Below, one piece after another: positions 24,793 through 32,622 of a stretch of DNA of 37,711 nucleotides. The stretch lies in NCBI GenBank assembly GCA_050698355.1, contig JBOHBN010000381.1, forward strand, positions 1 to 37,711, given 5' to 3'. Both the position numbers and the translations under genes were made by a program. The notes under the pieces were generated by a model. That model was not told the DNA's origin. It saw only the letters and a list, made by a program, of their open reading frames with translations, and did not search any database. Origin of the DNA: JBOHBN01 sp050698355 (lineage in GTDB: Bacteria; Actinomycetota; Actinomycetes; Streptosporangiales; WHST01). How positions within the stretch are numbered: position 1 is the stretch's first letter; each line of letters opens with the position of its first letter.

Positions 24793-25980
24793 TCAGTCGC
24801 ACTGGCGGGTGCTCACCGCCTGGGTGGTGTGGCGGCCCCGCCGGGCATCGGGGCGTACCTCGTGGGTGGTGAGGGCGTATCCGGTCTGCGGGTCGTCGAC
24901 GGCCGCCGCAAACACAACACCGTAGACGCGACCGCGGGCCCCGAGCAGGGGGCCGCCGGAGTTCCCCGGCCGCACCGTGGCCCGGATCGCGTAGATCTCG
25001 CGTACGTTCTGCGTGTGCTGGTAGATGCCGGGCCCGCGGGCGTTCTCCTGCGACCGGATGCGCGCCTCGCCCACCCGCAGCGGCCCGCCGCCGGGGTATC
25101 CGGCGACCACCGCGTCGTCGCCGCGCTCCGCCGTGCCGTCGAAGCGCAGCGGGTCGGTCGGCAGGTCCGGTACGTACAGCACGGCGACGTCGCGTCGCGG
25201 GTCGAACACCACGACGCGCGCGTCGTACGACCGCCCGCCCACCGAGACGGTCGGGCCGATGGTGACACCGGCCACCACGTGCGCGTTGGTCAGCACGCGG
25301 TGCCGCGCGTACACAAAGCCGCTGCCCTCGATCCGGCGCGAGCACTTGGGCGCGGTGCCCTGGACCTTGACCACGCTGTCGAGCGCGTGCTGCACCCGCG
25401 GCGTACGCGCGACGCCGGGGTCGGGTGGCCGTACGGGCACGGTGCGGTCGGGCCCGAGCCCGCCGAAGACCTGCGGAAACGCCCCGCGTCCCACTACCCG
25501 GCGGAACGAGCTGAACCAGTTCCGCGCCTGGTCGGGGACGGCGTCGTCGACGGCGCGCAGCACCGCCGAGTGCCGTACCTGACCGGCCAGCGCGGGAAAC
25601 GGGCCCTGCACGACCGCGGTGGCGACCAGCCACGCGACCAGCAGCAGGGCGATCACCGAGAGCAGGGCGCCGCCGACCGAGTCGATCGCCCGGGCGGACT
25701 GCCAGCGCATCCGCCGCCGGAACGCGTAACCGACCGCGGACGCGGCGAGCTGGCCGATTGCCGCGAGGGCGAACACGCAGGCGAGCGCGACGAGCGACTC
25801 GCCGACACCATGCAGCTTGAGCGCCTCGGTCACCATGGGGGCGATGTGGGCGCCCAGCACGCCACCGCCGAGGAACCCGCACAGGCTCAGGAACCCGGTG
25901 ACCAGCCCTTGCCTGAACCCGGACACCGCGAAGATCACCGCGAGGATGCCAAGCACCACGTCGAGCGCGTCGCCGGTCAC
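24793..25980 (-). CDS. marP: MarP-like membrane serine protease
   Basis: A 395-aa protein like Mycobacterium tuberculosis MarP (Rv3671c), a periplasmic protease needed for acid resistance. Four membrane helices (CvpA-like region, about residues 5-125) precede a chymotrypsin-fold protease with the triad His234 (LTNAHVVAG), Asp264 (DVAVLYV) and Ser341 (GNSGGPL). Cys213 and Cys394 fall where MarP has its disulfide (Cys214-Cys395), so redox control is likely shared. The GTG at 25980 is chosen because helix 1 starts at once. The ribosome site is weak. It is the last gene of the nth-tlpA-nudL-marP operon, 61 nt after nudL, and ends at a 44-nt palindrome. Confidence 0.93.
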   Translation of the reverse strand: MTGDALDVVLGILAVIFAVSGFRQGLVTGFLSLCGFLGGGVLGAHIAPMVTEALKLHGVGESLVALACVFALAAIGQLAASAVGYAFRRRMRWQSARAIDSVGGALLSVIALLLVAWLVATAVVQGPFPALAGQVRHSAVLRAVDDAVPDQARNWFSSFRRVVGRGAFPQVFGGLGPDRTVPVRPPDPGVARTPRVQHALDSVVKVQGTAPKCSRRIEGSGFVYARHRVLTNAHVVAGVTIGPTVSVGGRSYDARVVVFDPRRDVAVLYVPDLPTDPLRFDGTAERGDDAVVAGYPGGGPLRVGEARIRSQENARGPGIYQHTQNVREIYAIRATVRPGNSGGPLLGARGRVYGVVFAAAVDDPQTGYALTTHEVRPDARRGRHTTQAVSTRQCD

Positions 25981-26041
25981 GCCCGCACCGTACCCGAGAA
26001 CACCGGCCACGCCGCCCGTACCCGCCACGGAGCCCCGCCGT

Positions 26042-26665
26042 TCAGAGCGTCTCCACCCTGGACCGCGACCACGGGCGTTCCCAACCGCCGAGCGCCAGTA
26101 CCCGGTCGAGCAGTCCGCCGGTGAAGCCCCACACGGTCATGCCGCGTACGCGAAACGCCGGCCCGACACGCCCGCTCGGGTGGCGGATCCGCAGCCGGTT
26201 CGCCGGGTCTGCGAGCTCGGCCACCGGTACCCGGGCAACGAGCGCGGTCTCCGCCGGGTCGACCGCGTGTACGGGCGTCGGCTTGCGCCACCAGCCGATG
26301 AGCGGCGTGACGGCGTAGCCACTGACCGACACGAACAGCTCGGGCAACGCCGCGACGATCTCGACACCGGCCGGATCGAGCCCCGTCTCCTCCTCGGCCT
26401 CGCGCAGGGCGGCCGCGGCCGCGTCGCGATCTCCTGCGTCGAGCGCGCCGCCGGGGAACGCGGGCTGGCCTGCGTGGGCACGCAGGTCGTCGCTTCGCTG
26501 TACGAGCAGCACGTCGGGTCCGTCCACGGTCTCGCCGAACAGGATCAGCACGGCAGCCTTGCGCCCGCCTTCTGGAGGCGGCAGGTGCCGCCTGAGGTCG
26601 GCCGGCCGTACGGTGGGGGCGGCCTCTACGAGCGGCCGCAGCCACGACGGGTATTCGACCGTCAC
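26042..26665 (-). CDS. nudL: NudL-type CoA pyrophosphatase (Nudix)
   Basis: A 207-aa Nudix hydrolase that splits coenzyme A or its derivatives. The UPF0035 signature that marks CoA pyrophosphatases is seen as LLVQRSDDLRAHAGQPAFPGG, and the Nudix box ends in ALREAEEETGL. The Glu expected eight residues before the REAEEETG part is Arg here, but this subfamily often lacks it, so activity should be normal. The GTG start has AAGGAT upstream, almost at the edge of the 149-bp element at 26677-26825. That element now separates the gene from tlpA, so its leader or promoter may come partly from it. Confidence 0.9.
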   Translation of the reverse strand: MTVEYPSWLRPLVEAAPTVRPADLRRHLPPPEGGRKAAVLILFGETVDGPDVLLVQRSDDLRAHAGQPAFPGGALDAGDRDAAAAALREAEEETGLDPAGVEIVAALPELFVSVSGYAVTPLIGWWRKPTPVHAVDPAETALVARVPVAELADPANRLRIRHPSGRVGPAFRVRGMTVWGFTGGLLDRVLALGGWERPWSRSRVETL

Positions 26666-26676
26666 GGCCGTATCCT

Positions 26677-26825
26677 TAGATGGTTGATTCCTTGTAGCCG
26701 GGCGGGCGCATCATTGCTGGTGGTGCCTGTCATGAGCGCCGCCATTTTGACACAGCTCAGCCACAGAGATCGCCGCAAGCGACTCTTCACCGCTTGCGTC
26801 CGCTGACCAAGGAATCAACCATCTA
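26677..26825. mobile_element. MITE-like element, 149 bp with 18-bp terminal inverted repeats
   Basis: TAGATGGTTGATTCCTTG (26677-26694) is perfectly inverted as CAAGGAATCAACCATCTA (26808-26825). The 113 bp between hold a smaller hairpin, GCAAGCG...CGCTTGC (26775-26797), and a 24-codon open frame (26732-26806). Each end carries TA, compatible with a TA-target transposon (IS630/mariner type), though no longer target duplication can be told. It lies between tlpA and nudL, genes that are packed together in other actinobacteria. The TGA stop of tlpA (26815-26817, minus) lies inside the right repeat. A giant stem-loop acting as an RNA structure is the main other reading. Confidence 0.7.
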
Positions 26826-27435
26826 GGTGGGCACGCACGTCGGCCTCCAGCTGGTGCAGGGAGGTGTACGGCCCGACCTTGCGGTGCGTGATCCGCCCGG
26901 AGCGATCGACGAAGAGCGTCACCGGCAGCCCGCCGCTGGAGCCGACAGCGGCCTGCGTGTCGCCGGAACCGTCGAACACCGACGGGTAGTGCGCCTTCGC
27001 GTCGACGAGGAACGACAGTGCGGCCTCAGGGCTCGTGTCCTGGAAGTCGATGCCGAGCACGGGTACCCGCGACCCCGCGGACTCGTGCAACTTCTGGAAG
27101 ACCGGCACCTCCTCACGACACGGACCGCACCACGTGGCCCACAGGTTGATTACCATCGGGCCGCGCAGCGCCCCCAGCCGTACGGCCGGCCCCTTTCCCA
27201 GGCACGGGACGGTCACCGCGGGCAGCCGCTTGCCGCTCGTACCGGCCCCGGCCTTCTTCGTGGACGGGCACGGCGCGAGGTCGGCCTTGGCGACCAGCGA
27301 CGGCGCAACCGACACCGACGTCTTGGACGGGTGCGAGCTGGTGTGTGACGGGCCGCCCGATGGCGTGCCTGCCCCGCAGGCGACCAGCGCCAGGATTCCG
27401 GCGAACGACGCGGCCAACCGGACCCGCCTTCTCAC
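26815..27435 (-). CDS. TlpA/ResA-like thioredoxin-fold lipoprotein
   Basis: A 206-aa extracytoplasmic thiol-disulfide protein. The N-terminal signal ends in a lipobox, LVAC, with Cys20 lipidated. A Ser/Pro/Thr-rich linker leads to a thioredoxin fold with the redox motif WCGPC (residues 102-106) within NLWATWCGPCREEVP. cis-Pro is in GGLPVTLFVD. Two more Cys (C56, C78) lie before the fold. The GTG start overlaps the nth stop (GTGA). The final codons (Asp-Gly-stop) come from the terminal repeat of the inserted element, so the natural C-terminus may have been altered by a few residues. The fold itself seems complete. It probably reduces or matures cytochrome or other secreted thiols. Confidence 0.9.
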   Translation of the reverse strand: MRRRVRLAASFAGILALVACGAGTPSGGPSHTSSHPSKTSVSVAPSLVAKADLAPCPSTKKAGAGTSGKRLPAVTVPCLGKGPAVRLGALRGPMVINLWATWCGPCREEVPVFQKLHESAGSRVPVLGIDFQDTSPEAALSFLVDAKAHYPSVFDGSGDTQAAVGSSGGLPVTLFVDRSGRITHRKVGPYTSLHQLEADVRAHLDG

Positions 27436-28214
27436 GCCCTGCTCGCCGCCTTGAGCAGCTTGGTGGCTCGCTGCGGGTCGGTCTCGCCCTCCCCGTATGC
27501 CGGGCAGAGCGGCGCCACGGGGCACGCCCCGCACGCGGGCTTGCGCGAGTGGCACACCCGTCGCCCGTGCCAGATGAGCCGGTGCGACAGCATCGTCCAC
27601 TCCTTCTTCTGGACCAGCTCGGCGACCGCGAACTCGATCCGTACGGGATCGGTCTCGTCGGTCCAGCCGAACCGGCGCGCCAGCCGGCCGAAGTGCGTGT
27701 CGACGGTGAGGCCGGGTACCCCGAAGGCGTTGCCGAGCACGACGTTCGCGGTCTTGCGCCCGACGCCGGGCAGCTCGACCAGGTCGGCCAGCCGTCCGGG
27801 GACCTCGCCGCCGTGCTTCTCGCACAGTGCCTTGCCCAGCGCGATCAGGGACTTGGTCTTCGCCCGGAAGAAGCCGGTCGACCTGATCAGGTCCTCGAGC
27901 TCCTCGGGATTCGCCGCCGCGTAGTCGGCGGCAGTCGGGTACTTGGCGAAGACCGTGGGGGTCACCTCGTTGACCCGCCTGTCGGTGCACTGCGCGGACA
28001 GGATCGTCGCCACGAGCAGCTGCAGCGACGAGCCGAAGTCCAGCTCACAGTGCGCGTCCGGGTAGACCTCGGCGAGCTCGCGGTTGATGCGGCGGGCACG
28101 GCGCACGAGCGCCAGCCGACTCTCGTCCGCGAACTTGCCGGGGCGCGGGCCGGCGCGCCGTGCCGTCCGCGCCCCGCCGGATGGGTCCTTGTCTGCTGGG
28201 GTACGTAGAGCCAC
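27432..28214 (-). CDS. nth: Endonuclease III (DNA glycosylase/AP lyase)
   Basis: A 260-aa base-excision repair enzyme that removes oxidised pyrimidines. The helix-hairpin-helix is LPGVGRKTANVVLG with catalytic Lys154, and catalytic Asp172 is in VDTHFGRL. The iron-sulfur cluster has C221, C228, C231 and C237 in the C-X6-C-X2-C-X5-C pattern. The start is uncertain: GTG 28214 gives about 30 extra residues rich in Arg and Gly before the fold, with a poor ribosome site. It is the first gene of the leftward operon with tlpA, nudL and marP, as in Mycobacterium (Rv3674c to Rv3671c). Divergent from crp. Confidence 0.94.
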   Translation of the reverse strand: MALRTPADKDPSGGARTARRAGPRPGKFADESRLALVRRARRINRELAEVYPDAHCELDFGSSLQLLVATILSAQCTDRRVNEVTPTVFAKYPTAADYAAANPEELEDLIRSTGFFRAKTKSLIALGKALCEKHGGEVPGRLADLVELPGVGRKTANVVLGNAFGVPGLTVDTHFGRLARRFGWTDETDPVRIEFAVAELVQKKEWTMLSHRLIWHGRRVCHSRKPACGACPVAPLCPAYGEGETDPQRATKLLKAASRA

Positions 28215-28313
28215 GGACGCCAGCCTACGGTTCGCGGCTGACGCCCGCCCGAACCCGGTCACAAGCTCGGGCCAAGTACGATGGCGGCACTTGCGAACCT
28301 CCAAGGAGGTGTG

Positions 28314-28994
28314 GTGGACATCGAGATGCTGCGGCGCGCACCGCTGTTCGCCGGTTTGGACGAGCGCGGCACCAATGAGCTGCTGGGCAAGCTCACCTCC
28401 GTACGGATCCGTCGCGGCGAGACGCTGTTCCAGGAGGGTGCGACCGGCGACAAGGTCTACGTGGTGCTCTCCGGCAAGATGAAGCTGACCAAGACCTCGG
28501 CCGACGGGCGGGAGAACCTGCTCGCGGTCATCGGTCCCGGTGAGATGTTCGGCGAGCTGTCCCTGTTCGACCCCATACCGCGTACCTCGGCCGCCGGGGC
28601 CATTTCCGACAGCGACCTCGCCGCCCTGGGCCACCAGGAGCTGCGGCCGTGGATCACCGAGCACCCCGACGTCGCCATGCAACTGCTCCGCGCGCTCGTG
28701 CAGCGGCTGCGCCGCACCAACGAGGTGATGGCCGACCTGGTGTTCACCGACGTACCGGGTCGGGTGGCGAGGCAGCTCGTCGACCTGTCCCGCAAGTTCG
28801 GCCGGCGAAGCGACAACGGCGTGCACGTCGAGCACGAGCTCACCCAAGAGGAGCTCGCCCAGCTGGTCGGGGCATCGCGGGAGACCGTCAACAAGGCACT
28901 CGCCGACTTCGCCAACCGCGGCTGGCTGCGCATCGAGCCGCGCGCGGTCGTCCTGCTCGAGGAGGACCGTCTCGCCCGCCGGGCCCGCGCCTGA
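28314..28994 (+). CDS. crp: CRP/FNR family transcriptional regulator (Crp)
   Basis: A 226-aa cAMP receptor protein type regulator. The cyclic nucleotide domain fills the first half, with the phosphate-binding cassette FGELSLFDPIPRTSAA. A long dimer helix follows, and the C-terminal winged helix has TQEELAQLVGASRETVNKALADFANRGWL. The GTG at 28314 lies four bases after AAGGAGG, and the start MDIEMLRRAPLF fits the Streptomyces and Mycobacterium Crp proteins (about 224 aa). The longer ATG frame (28281) overlaps the ribosome site. A TACGAT at 28277-28282 could be a -10. It lies divergent from nth, as in Mycobacterium. Confidence 0.94.
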   Translation: MDIEMLRRAPLFAGLDERGTNELLGKLTSVRIRRGETLFQEGATGDKVYVVLSGKMKLTKTSADGRENLLAVIGPGEMFGELSLFDPIPRTSAAGAISDSDLAALGHQELRPWITEHPDVAMQLLRALVQRLRRTNEVMADLVFTDVPGRVARQLVDLSRKFGRRSDNGVHVEHELTQEELAQLVGASRETVNKALADFANRGWLRIEPRAVVLLEEDRLARRARA

Positions 28995-29021
28995 CCCGGT
29001 CAGGCACCAGCCCCTTTCCCG

Positions 29022-29073
29022 GTGATCATGAAAGATCGTCGTAGCTATAGTTACGACGATCTTTCATGATCAC
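29022..29073. repeat. 52-nt near-perfect palindrome between convergent genes
   Basis: Arms of 22 nt (29022-29043 and 29052-29073) are exact inverses, beginning GTGATCATGAAAGATCGTCG on the left. The 8-nt middle GCTATAGT can pair further. It starts 28 nt after the crp stop and ends 20 nt before the stop of the convergent hydrolase gene. It can end both transcripts. It is far more AT-rich than its surroundings and has no U-tract, and it is unrelated to the 44-nt family. Confidence 0.85.
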
Positions 29074-29092
29074 GCAGGGGGGTGTTCCCGGC

Positions 29093-29884
29093 TCAGAGCT
29101 CGCCGCGGTCGCGCAGGTACGCCAGCTGCGCGCGCACCGACTGCTCCGCGGCCGGGTACGCGGACGGGTCGATGTCGCTGTAGACCGTCGCGGTGACCTC
29201 CGTGGCCGTCGTACGGCCCGCGCGGACCGCCGCCCGCACCTGCTCCAGGCGCTCCTCGCGGTGCCGGAGGTACCCGTCGAGCACGGCGCCGGCATCCGGC
29301 CGCACCGGCCCGTGGCCCGGCAGCAGCACGCCGATGCCGTGCTGGGTCACGTACGCGGAGAGCCGCCGCAGCGTGGCGAGGTAGTCGTCGAGCCGCCCGT
29401 CCGGCTCGGCAAGCACGGTCGTGCCCCGGCCGAGCACCGTGTCGCCGGTGAGCAGCACGCCGTCCGCCGGTACGTGCAGGCAGCAGGAGTCGCCCGTGTG
29501 GCCCGGCGTGGCCAGCACCCGTACCTCGAGCCCGCCGACGTCCAGCACGTCACCATCGGCGAGACCGTCGGGACCGATCCGGTACGCCGGGTCGGCCGCG
29601 CGTACGGGAGCGTCGACCATCTCGCTGAACCGTCGCGCACCCTCGGCGTGATCGTGGTGCCGGTGGGTGAGCACGATCACCGCGACCTCGCGGTGATCGC
29701 CGCGGGCGAGATCGGCGACCCCGCGCAGGTGCCCGTCGTCGAGCGGTCCCGGGTCGACCACCAGCGCGGATCGAGCCCCCGGCTCGGCGAGCACCCAGCT
29801 GTTCGTCCCGTCCAGCGTCATCGGCCCGGGGTTGGGCGCGAGCACGGCGCGGACACGCGTGCTGCCCTCGATCACCTCACCCAT
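29093..29884 (-). CDS. Metallo-beta-lactamase-fold hydrolase (Rv3677c-like)
   Basis: A 263-aa hydrolase of the metallo-beta-lactamase superfamily. The zinc motif THRHHDHAEG gives H74, H76, D78 and H79. The third site His is in TPGHTGDSCCLH and Asp in LTGDTVLG. A C-terminal winged-helix-like tail (VTATVYSDIDPSAYPAAEQSVRAQLAYLRDRGEL) is like that of LACTB2-type RNases or thioesterases, so hydrolysis of RNA or a thioester are both open. ATG at 29884 follows GGGGAGG and overlaps the Nudix gene upstream by eight bases. It has the same neighbours as Rv3677c in Mycobacterium. Confidence 0.9.
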   Translation of the reverse strand: MGEVIEGSTRVRAVLAPNPGPMTLDGTNSWVLAEPGARSALVVDPGPLDDGHLRGVADLARGDHREVAVIVLTHRHHDHAEGARRFSEMVDAPVRAADPAYRIGPDGLADGDVLDVGGLEVRVLATPGHTGDSCCLHVPADGVLLTGDTVLGRGTTVLAEPDGRLDDYLATLRRLSAYVTQHGIGVLLPGHGPVRPDAGAVLDGYLRHREERLEQVRAAVRAGRTTATEVTATVYSDIDPSAYPAAEQSVRAQLAYLRDRGEL

Positions 29885-30722
29885 CACGGTCCTCCCCGCC
29901 TTCCGGCAGCACCAGCTCCACCTCGTCGCCGCGGAGATGCACCTGCGGCAGTCGCGGTCGTACCGTGCGGGTCTCCGCCGCCGCGAGCACGTCGGCGGCC
30001 CGCGCGTACGGGGACAGCTCGGCCAGCGTCTCCAACGTGGGCGGCAGCAGCGCGATCTCGTCCCGCCCGGCCGCCGCGAGCGCGTCACCCGGACGCATCC
30101 AGGCGACTTGGTCCGCCTCGTCGCTCACGTCCTTGGCGTGCTGCCCGCCCGGCAGCGCCGCCACGAAGAACCTGGTGTCGTACCTGCGCGGCTCGAAGTC
30201 CGGGGTGATCCAGCGCGACCACACACCCAGCAGGTCGCTGCGAAGGACCAGGCCGCGACGCCGCAGCAGCGGAGCCAGGGCCAGCTCGTGCCGGACCAGG
30301 GCGGACCGCTCGTCCTCCCACTCCCGGCCGCTGGTGTCGGGTACGAGCGTTCCCGAGCGCGTGCCGGCCAGCAGCACCCCGGCCTCCTCGAACGTCTCCC
30401 GCACCGCCGCACAGACCAGCGCCCCGGCGAGGGCTGGGGATGCCCCCAGCCGTTCGCCCCACTCGTCCCGGCTCGGGCCCGCCCACGCGATGTCCGCTTC
30501 CCGGTCGGGCGCGTCGACCCCGCCGCCGGGAAACACGTACGCTCCGGCTGCGAACGCCATGGTGCTGACCCTGCGCAGCAGGTACACCTCGAGGCCGTCG
30601 ACTCCGTCACGCAGGAGCACCACGGTCGAGGCGTCCTTCGCGCCCACGCCTGCGACGGTCCCGTCGGCGTGCGCGCGGGCGCGTCGCGCCAGCTCACCGG
30701 TGAGCAGGTGGCGCCGGAGCAC
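29877..30722 (-). CDS. Nudix hydrolase, NUDT19-like with split Nudix box
   Basis: A 281-aa Nudix protein. The glycine part, FPGGGVDAPD, and the helix part, RETFEEAGVLL, are separated by about 36 residues (ADIAWAGPSRDEWGERLG and on), which is longer than in a normal Nudix box and is the pattern of NUDT19-like enzymes, CoA or acyl-CoA diphosphatases. The TVVLLRDGVDGLEVYLLRR strand pair and RWITPDFEPRRYDTRFFVA, both typical of this group, are present. The GTG at 30722 lies 10 bases after ridA. Its ribosome site is weak and a later start would only trim the N-terminal 28 residues. It overlaps the hydrolase gene downstream. Confidence 0.85.
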   Translation of the reverse strand: MLRRHLLTGELARRARAHADGTVAGVGAKDASTVVLLRDGVDGLEVYLLRRVSTMAFAAGAYVFPGGGVDAPDREADIAWAGPSRDEWGERLGASPALAGALVCAAVRETFEEAGVLLAGTRSGTLVPDTSGREWEDERSALVRHELALAPLLRRRGLVLRSDLLGVWSRWITPDFEPRRYDTRFFVAALPGGQHAKDVSDEADQVAWMRPGDALAAAGRDEIALLPPTLETLAELSPYARAADVLAAAETRTVRPRLPQVHLRGDEVELVLPEGGEDRDG

Positions 30723-30732
30723 GGGCAGCCGG

Positions 30733-31188
30733 TCAGACCTCGACGATCAGTTCGACCTCGACGGGCGCATTCAGCGGCAACGCGGCGACACCGACCGCGC
30801 TCCGCGCGTGCTGGCCCGCGTCGCCGAACACATCGCCGAGCAGCTCGCTCGCCCCGTTGACGACCTGTGGCTGCGAGGCGAAGTCCGGGGAGCTGTTGAC
30901 GAACCCGACGACCTTCACGATGCGGGTCACCGCGGAGAGGTCGCCGGCGACGGACTTCACCGCGGCGAGGGCGTTGAGCACGCAGGTGCGGGCGGCCTGC
31001 TTCGCGTCGTCCGGGTCGACCTCATCACCGACGCGGCCGGTGACGGCCAGCTCTCCGTCGACGATCGGCAGCTGCCCGGAGGTGTACACGTACGACCCGC
31101 TGCGCACGGCAGGCACGTACGCGGCCACGGGCGGTGCCACCGGCGGGAGCGCGAGGCCGAGGTCGGCGAGCCGCTCGTCCGGAGTCAC
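30733..31188 (-). CDS. RidA (YjgF/YER057c/UK114) family protein
   Basis: A 151-aa RidA-family protein. RidA itself breaks down reactive enamine/imine intermediates. Other members have different duties. The fold's marks are SGSYVYTSGQLP and the C-terminal HARSAVGVAALPLNAPVEVELIVEV, which has the Arg that binds the substrate carboxylate. An extra N-terminal segment (TPDERLADLGLALPPVAPPVAAYVPAV) marks the UK114-like group seen in actinobacteria (Rv3678c). GTG at 31188 overlaps the DUF4177 stop (GTGA), with GGGAG upstream. The long open frame to 31332 is an artefact of high GC. Confidence 0.9.
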   Translation of the reverse strand: MTPDERLADLGLALPPVAPPVAAYVPAVRSGSYVYTSGQLPIVDGELAVTGRVGDEVDPDDAKQAARTCVLNALAAVKSVAGDLSAVTRIVKVVGFVNSSPDFASQPQVVNGASELLGDVFGDAGQHARSAVGVAALPLNAPVEVELIVEV

Positions 31189-31340
31189 TGCTTCTCCCGC
31201 TTCATGTACGCCACGACGTTCTCCGGGTTCGGGCCCGGCATGACGGCCACGAGGTCCCAGCCGTCCTCGCCCCAGGTGTCCAGGATCTGCTTGGTCGCGT
31301 GCACGAGCAACGGCACGGTCGCGTACTCCCACTTGGTCAT
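31185..31340 (-). CDS. DUF4177 small protein
   Basis: A 51-aa protein of the DUF4177 type: MTKWEYATVPLLVHATKQIL then DTWGEDGWDLVAVMPGP and an end in YMKREKQ. The Trp-Glu-Tyr start and Gly-Trp-(D/E)-Leu-Val centre mark the family. Its stop overlaps the RidA start, so they are cotranslated. This small gene lies just before ridA in many actinobacteria. Its function is not known. No membrane segment or catalytic motif is seen. Confidence 0.85.
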   Translation of the reverse strand: MTKWEYATVPLLVHATKQILDTWGEDGWDLVAVMPGPNPENVVAYMKREKQ

Positions 31341-31365
31341 GGGCCGGACCCTACCGGTCGGCGGA

Positions 31366-32622
31366 TCAGCTGTCGCCCGTGGTGACCGCGACCGCCTCGT
31401 CCTGGCTGTGCGGCTTGGCCCTGTGGTCGTCGACGTGCGCGAGCACCCGCCGGCCGGAGAAGAGCACGAGTACGGCGACGAACGTCGCCCCCGCGCCCAT
31501 CCAGAACGGCACGTGCGGGCTGATGGACTCACCCAATATGCCGGCGAGCCACGGGCCGACCGCTCCACCGCCGAAGCGGACGAAGCTGTACGCGGCCGAC
31601 GCGGTCGAACGCTCGACCGGGGCAGCGAGCATCACCGTCTGGGTGATCAGCGTGTTGTTGATGCCGAGCAACAGGCCCGACACGACGACGCCGATCACGA
31701 GAGCGAGCTTGGAGTCGGTGAGCAGCGCCATCCCGACCAGGTCGAACGCGAACAGCAGCAGCACGCAGAGCATCACGCGGATCGTGCCGAACTTCCGTTG
31801 CAACACCGGCGCGACGAACACCGACGTGATGGCGAGCCCGACGCCCCACCCGCAGAAGATGAGCCCGATCTGGATGGCCCCGTAGCCCAGCGGGAACGGC
31901 GTGTAGCCGAGCAGCGTGAAGAAGCCGAAGTTGTAGCACAGCGCGGTGAGGCCGACGGTGAGCAGTGGCCGGTGCCCCAGCGCACGGAAGGGGTCGGCGA
32001 TCGAGGTGTGCTGCTTGGGCGGCGGCGTCTTGGGCAGCAAGACAACGATGGCGATGAACGCGATGGACATCAGTACCGCGACGCCGAAGAAGGGTCCGCG
32101 CCAGCTGACCTCGCCGAGCAGGCCACCGAGCAACGGGCCGGTGGAGATGCCCACGCCGAGCGCGGCCTCGTACAAGATGATGGCCCCGCCGACACCGCCG
32201 CTCGCCGAGCCGACGATGGCGGCGAGCGCGGTCGCGATGAACAGCGCGTTGCCCAGGCCCCAGCCGCCGCGGAAACCGACGATCTCGTTGATGCTGCCGG
32301 ACGAGCCCGCGAGAAAGCTGAACACGATGATGAGCGCGAGCCCGCAGAGCAGGGTCTTCTTCGGGCCGATCCTGCTGGAGACGACGCCCGTGATGAGCAT
32401 CGTCACACCGGTGACGAGCATGTAACTGGAGAACAGCAGCTCCACCTGGGACGGCGTGGCATCGAGCTGCTCCGCGATCGGCTTCAGGATCGGGTCGACG
32501 AGCCCGATACCCATGAACGCGATGACGCAGGCGAACGCGACCGCCCACACCGACTTCGGTTGCCGCAGGATGCTCGACCGCTCGTCGCCACCGTTCGCGG
32601 TCTCGGTGCCCTGTTCGTACAT
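31366..32622 (-). CDS. MFS transporter (drug/metabolite exporter type)
   Basis: A 418-aa major facilitator with about 12 membrane helices in two sets of six, separated by a loop with PKTPPPKQHTSIADPFRAL. The motif A region after helix 2 reads SSRIGPKKTLL. Motif C-like glycines are seen in LGVGISTGPLLGG at helix 5, which marks the exporter (DHA-type) groups. ATG at 32622 overlaps the MarR stop by one base (TGATG), with GGAGGACC upstream. This MarR plus MFS pair is the typical layout of an inducible efflux system. The substrate is not known. The pair is not part of the Mycobacterium version of this block. Confidence 0.9.
   Translation of the reverse strand: MYEQGTETANGGDERSSILRQPKSVWAVAFACVIAFMGIGLVDPILKPIAEQLDATPSQVELLFSSYMLVTGVTMLITGVVSSRIGPKKTLLCGLALIIVFSFLAGSSGSINEIVGFRGGWGLGNALFIATALAAIVGSASGGVGGAIILYEAALGVGISTGPLLGGLLGEVSWRGPFFGVAVLMSIAFIAIVVLLPKTPPPKQHTSIADPFRALGHRPLLTVGLTALCYNFGFFTLLGYTPFPLGYGAIQIGLIFCGWGVGLAITSVFVAPVLQRKFGTIRVMLCVLLLFAFDLVGMALLTDSKLALVIGVVVSGLLLGINNTLITQTVMLAAPVERSTASAAYSFVRFGGGAVGPWLAGILGESISPHVPFWMGAGATFVAVLVLFSGRRVLAHVDDHRAKPHSQDEAVAVTTGDS

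Noticed and set aside
26042..26665. Inactive Nudix box in the NudL-like protein because the central Glu is missing
   Set aside because: This deviation also occurs in the CoA pyrophosphatase group, and the group's own signature is intact.
26732..26806. 24-codon frame inside the inverted-repeat element as a transposase remnant
   Set aside because: Too short to assign to any transposase. Noted only as internal sequence of the element.
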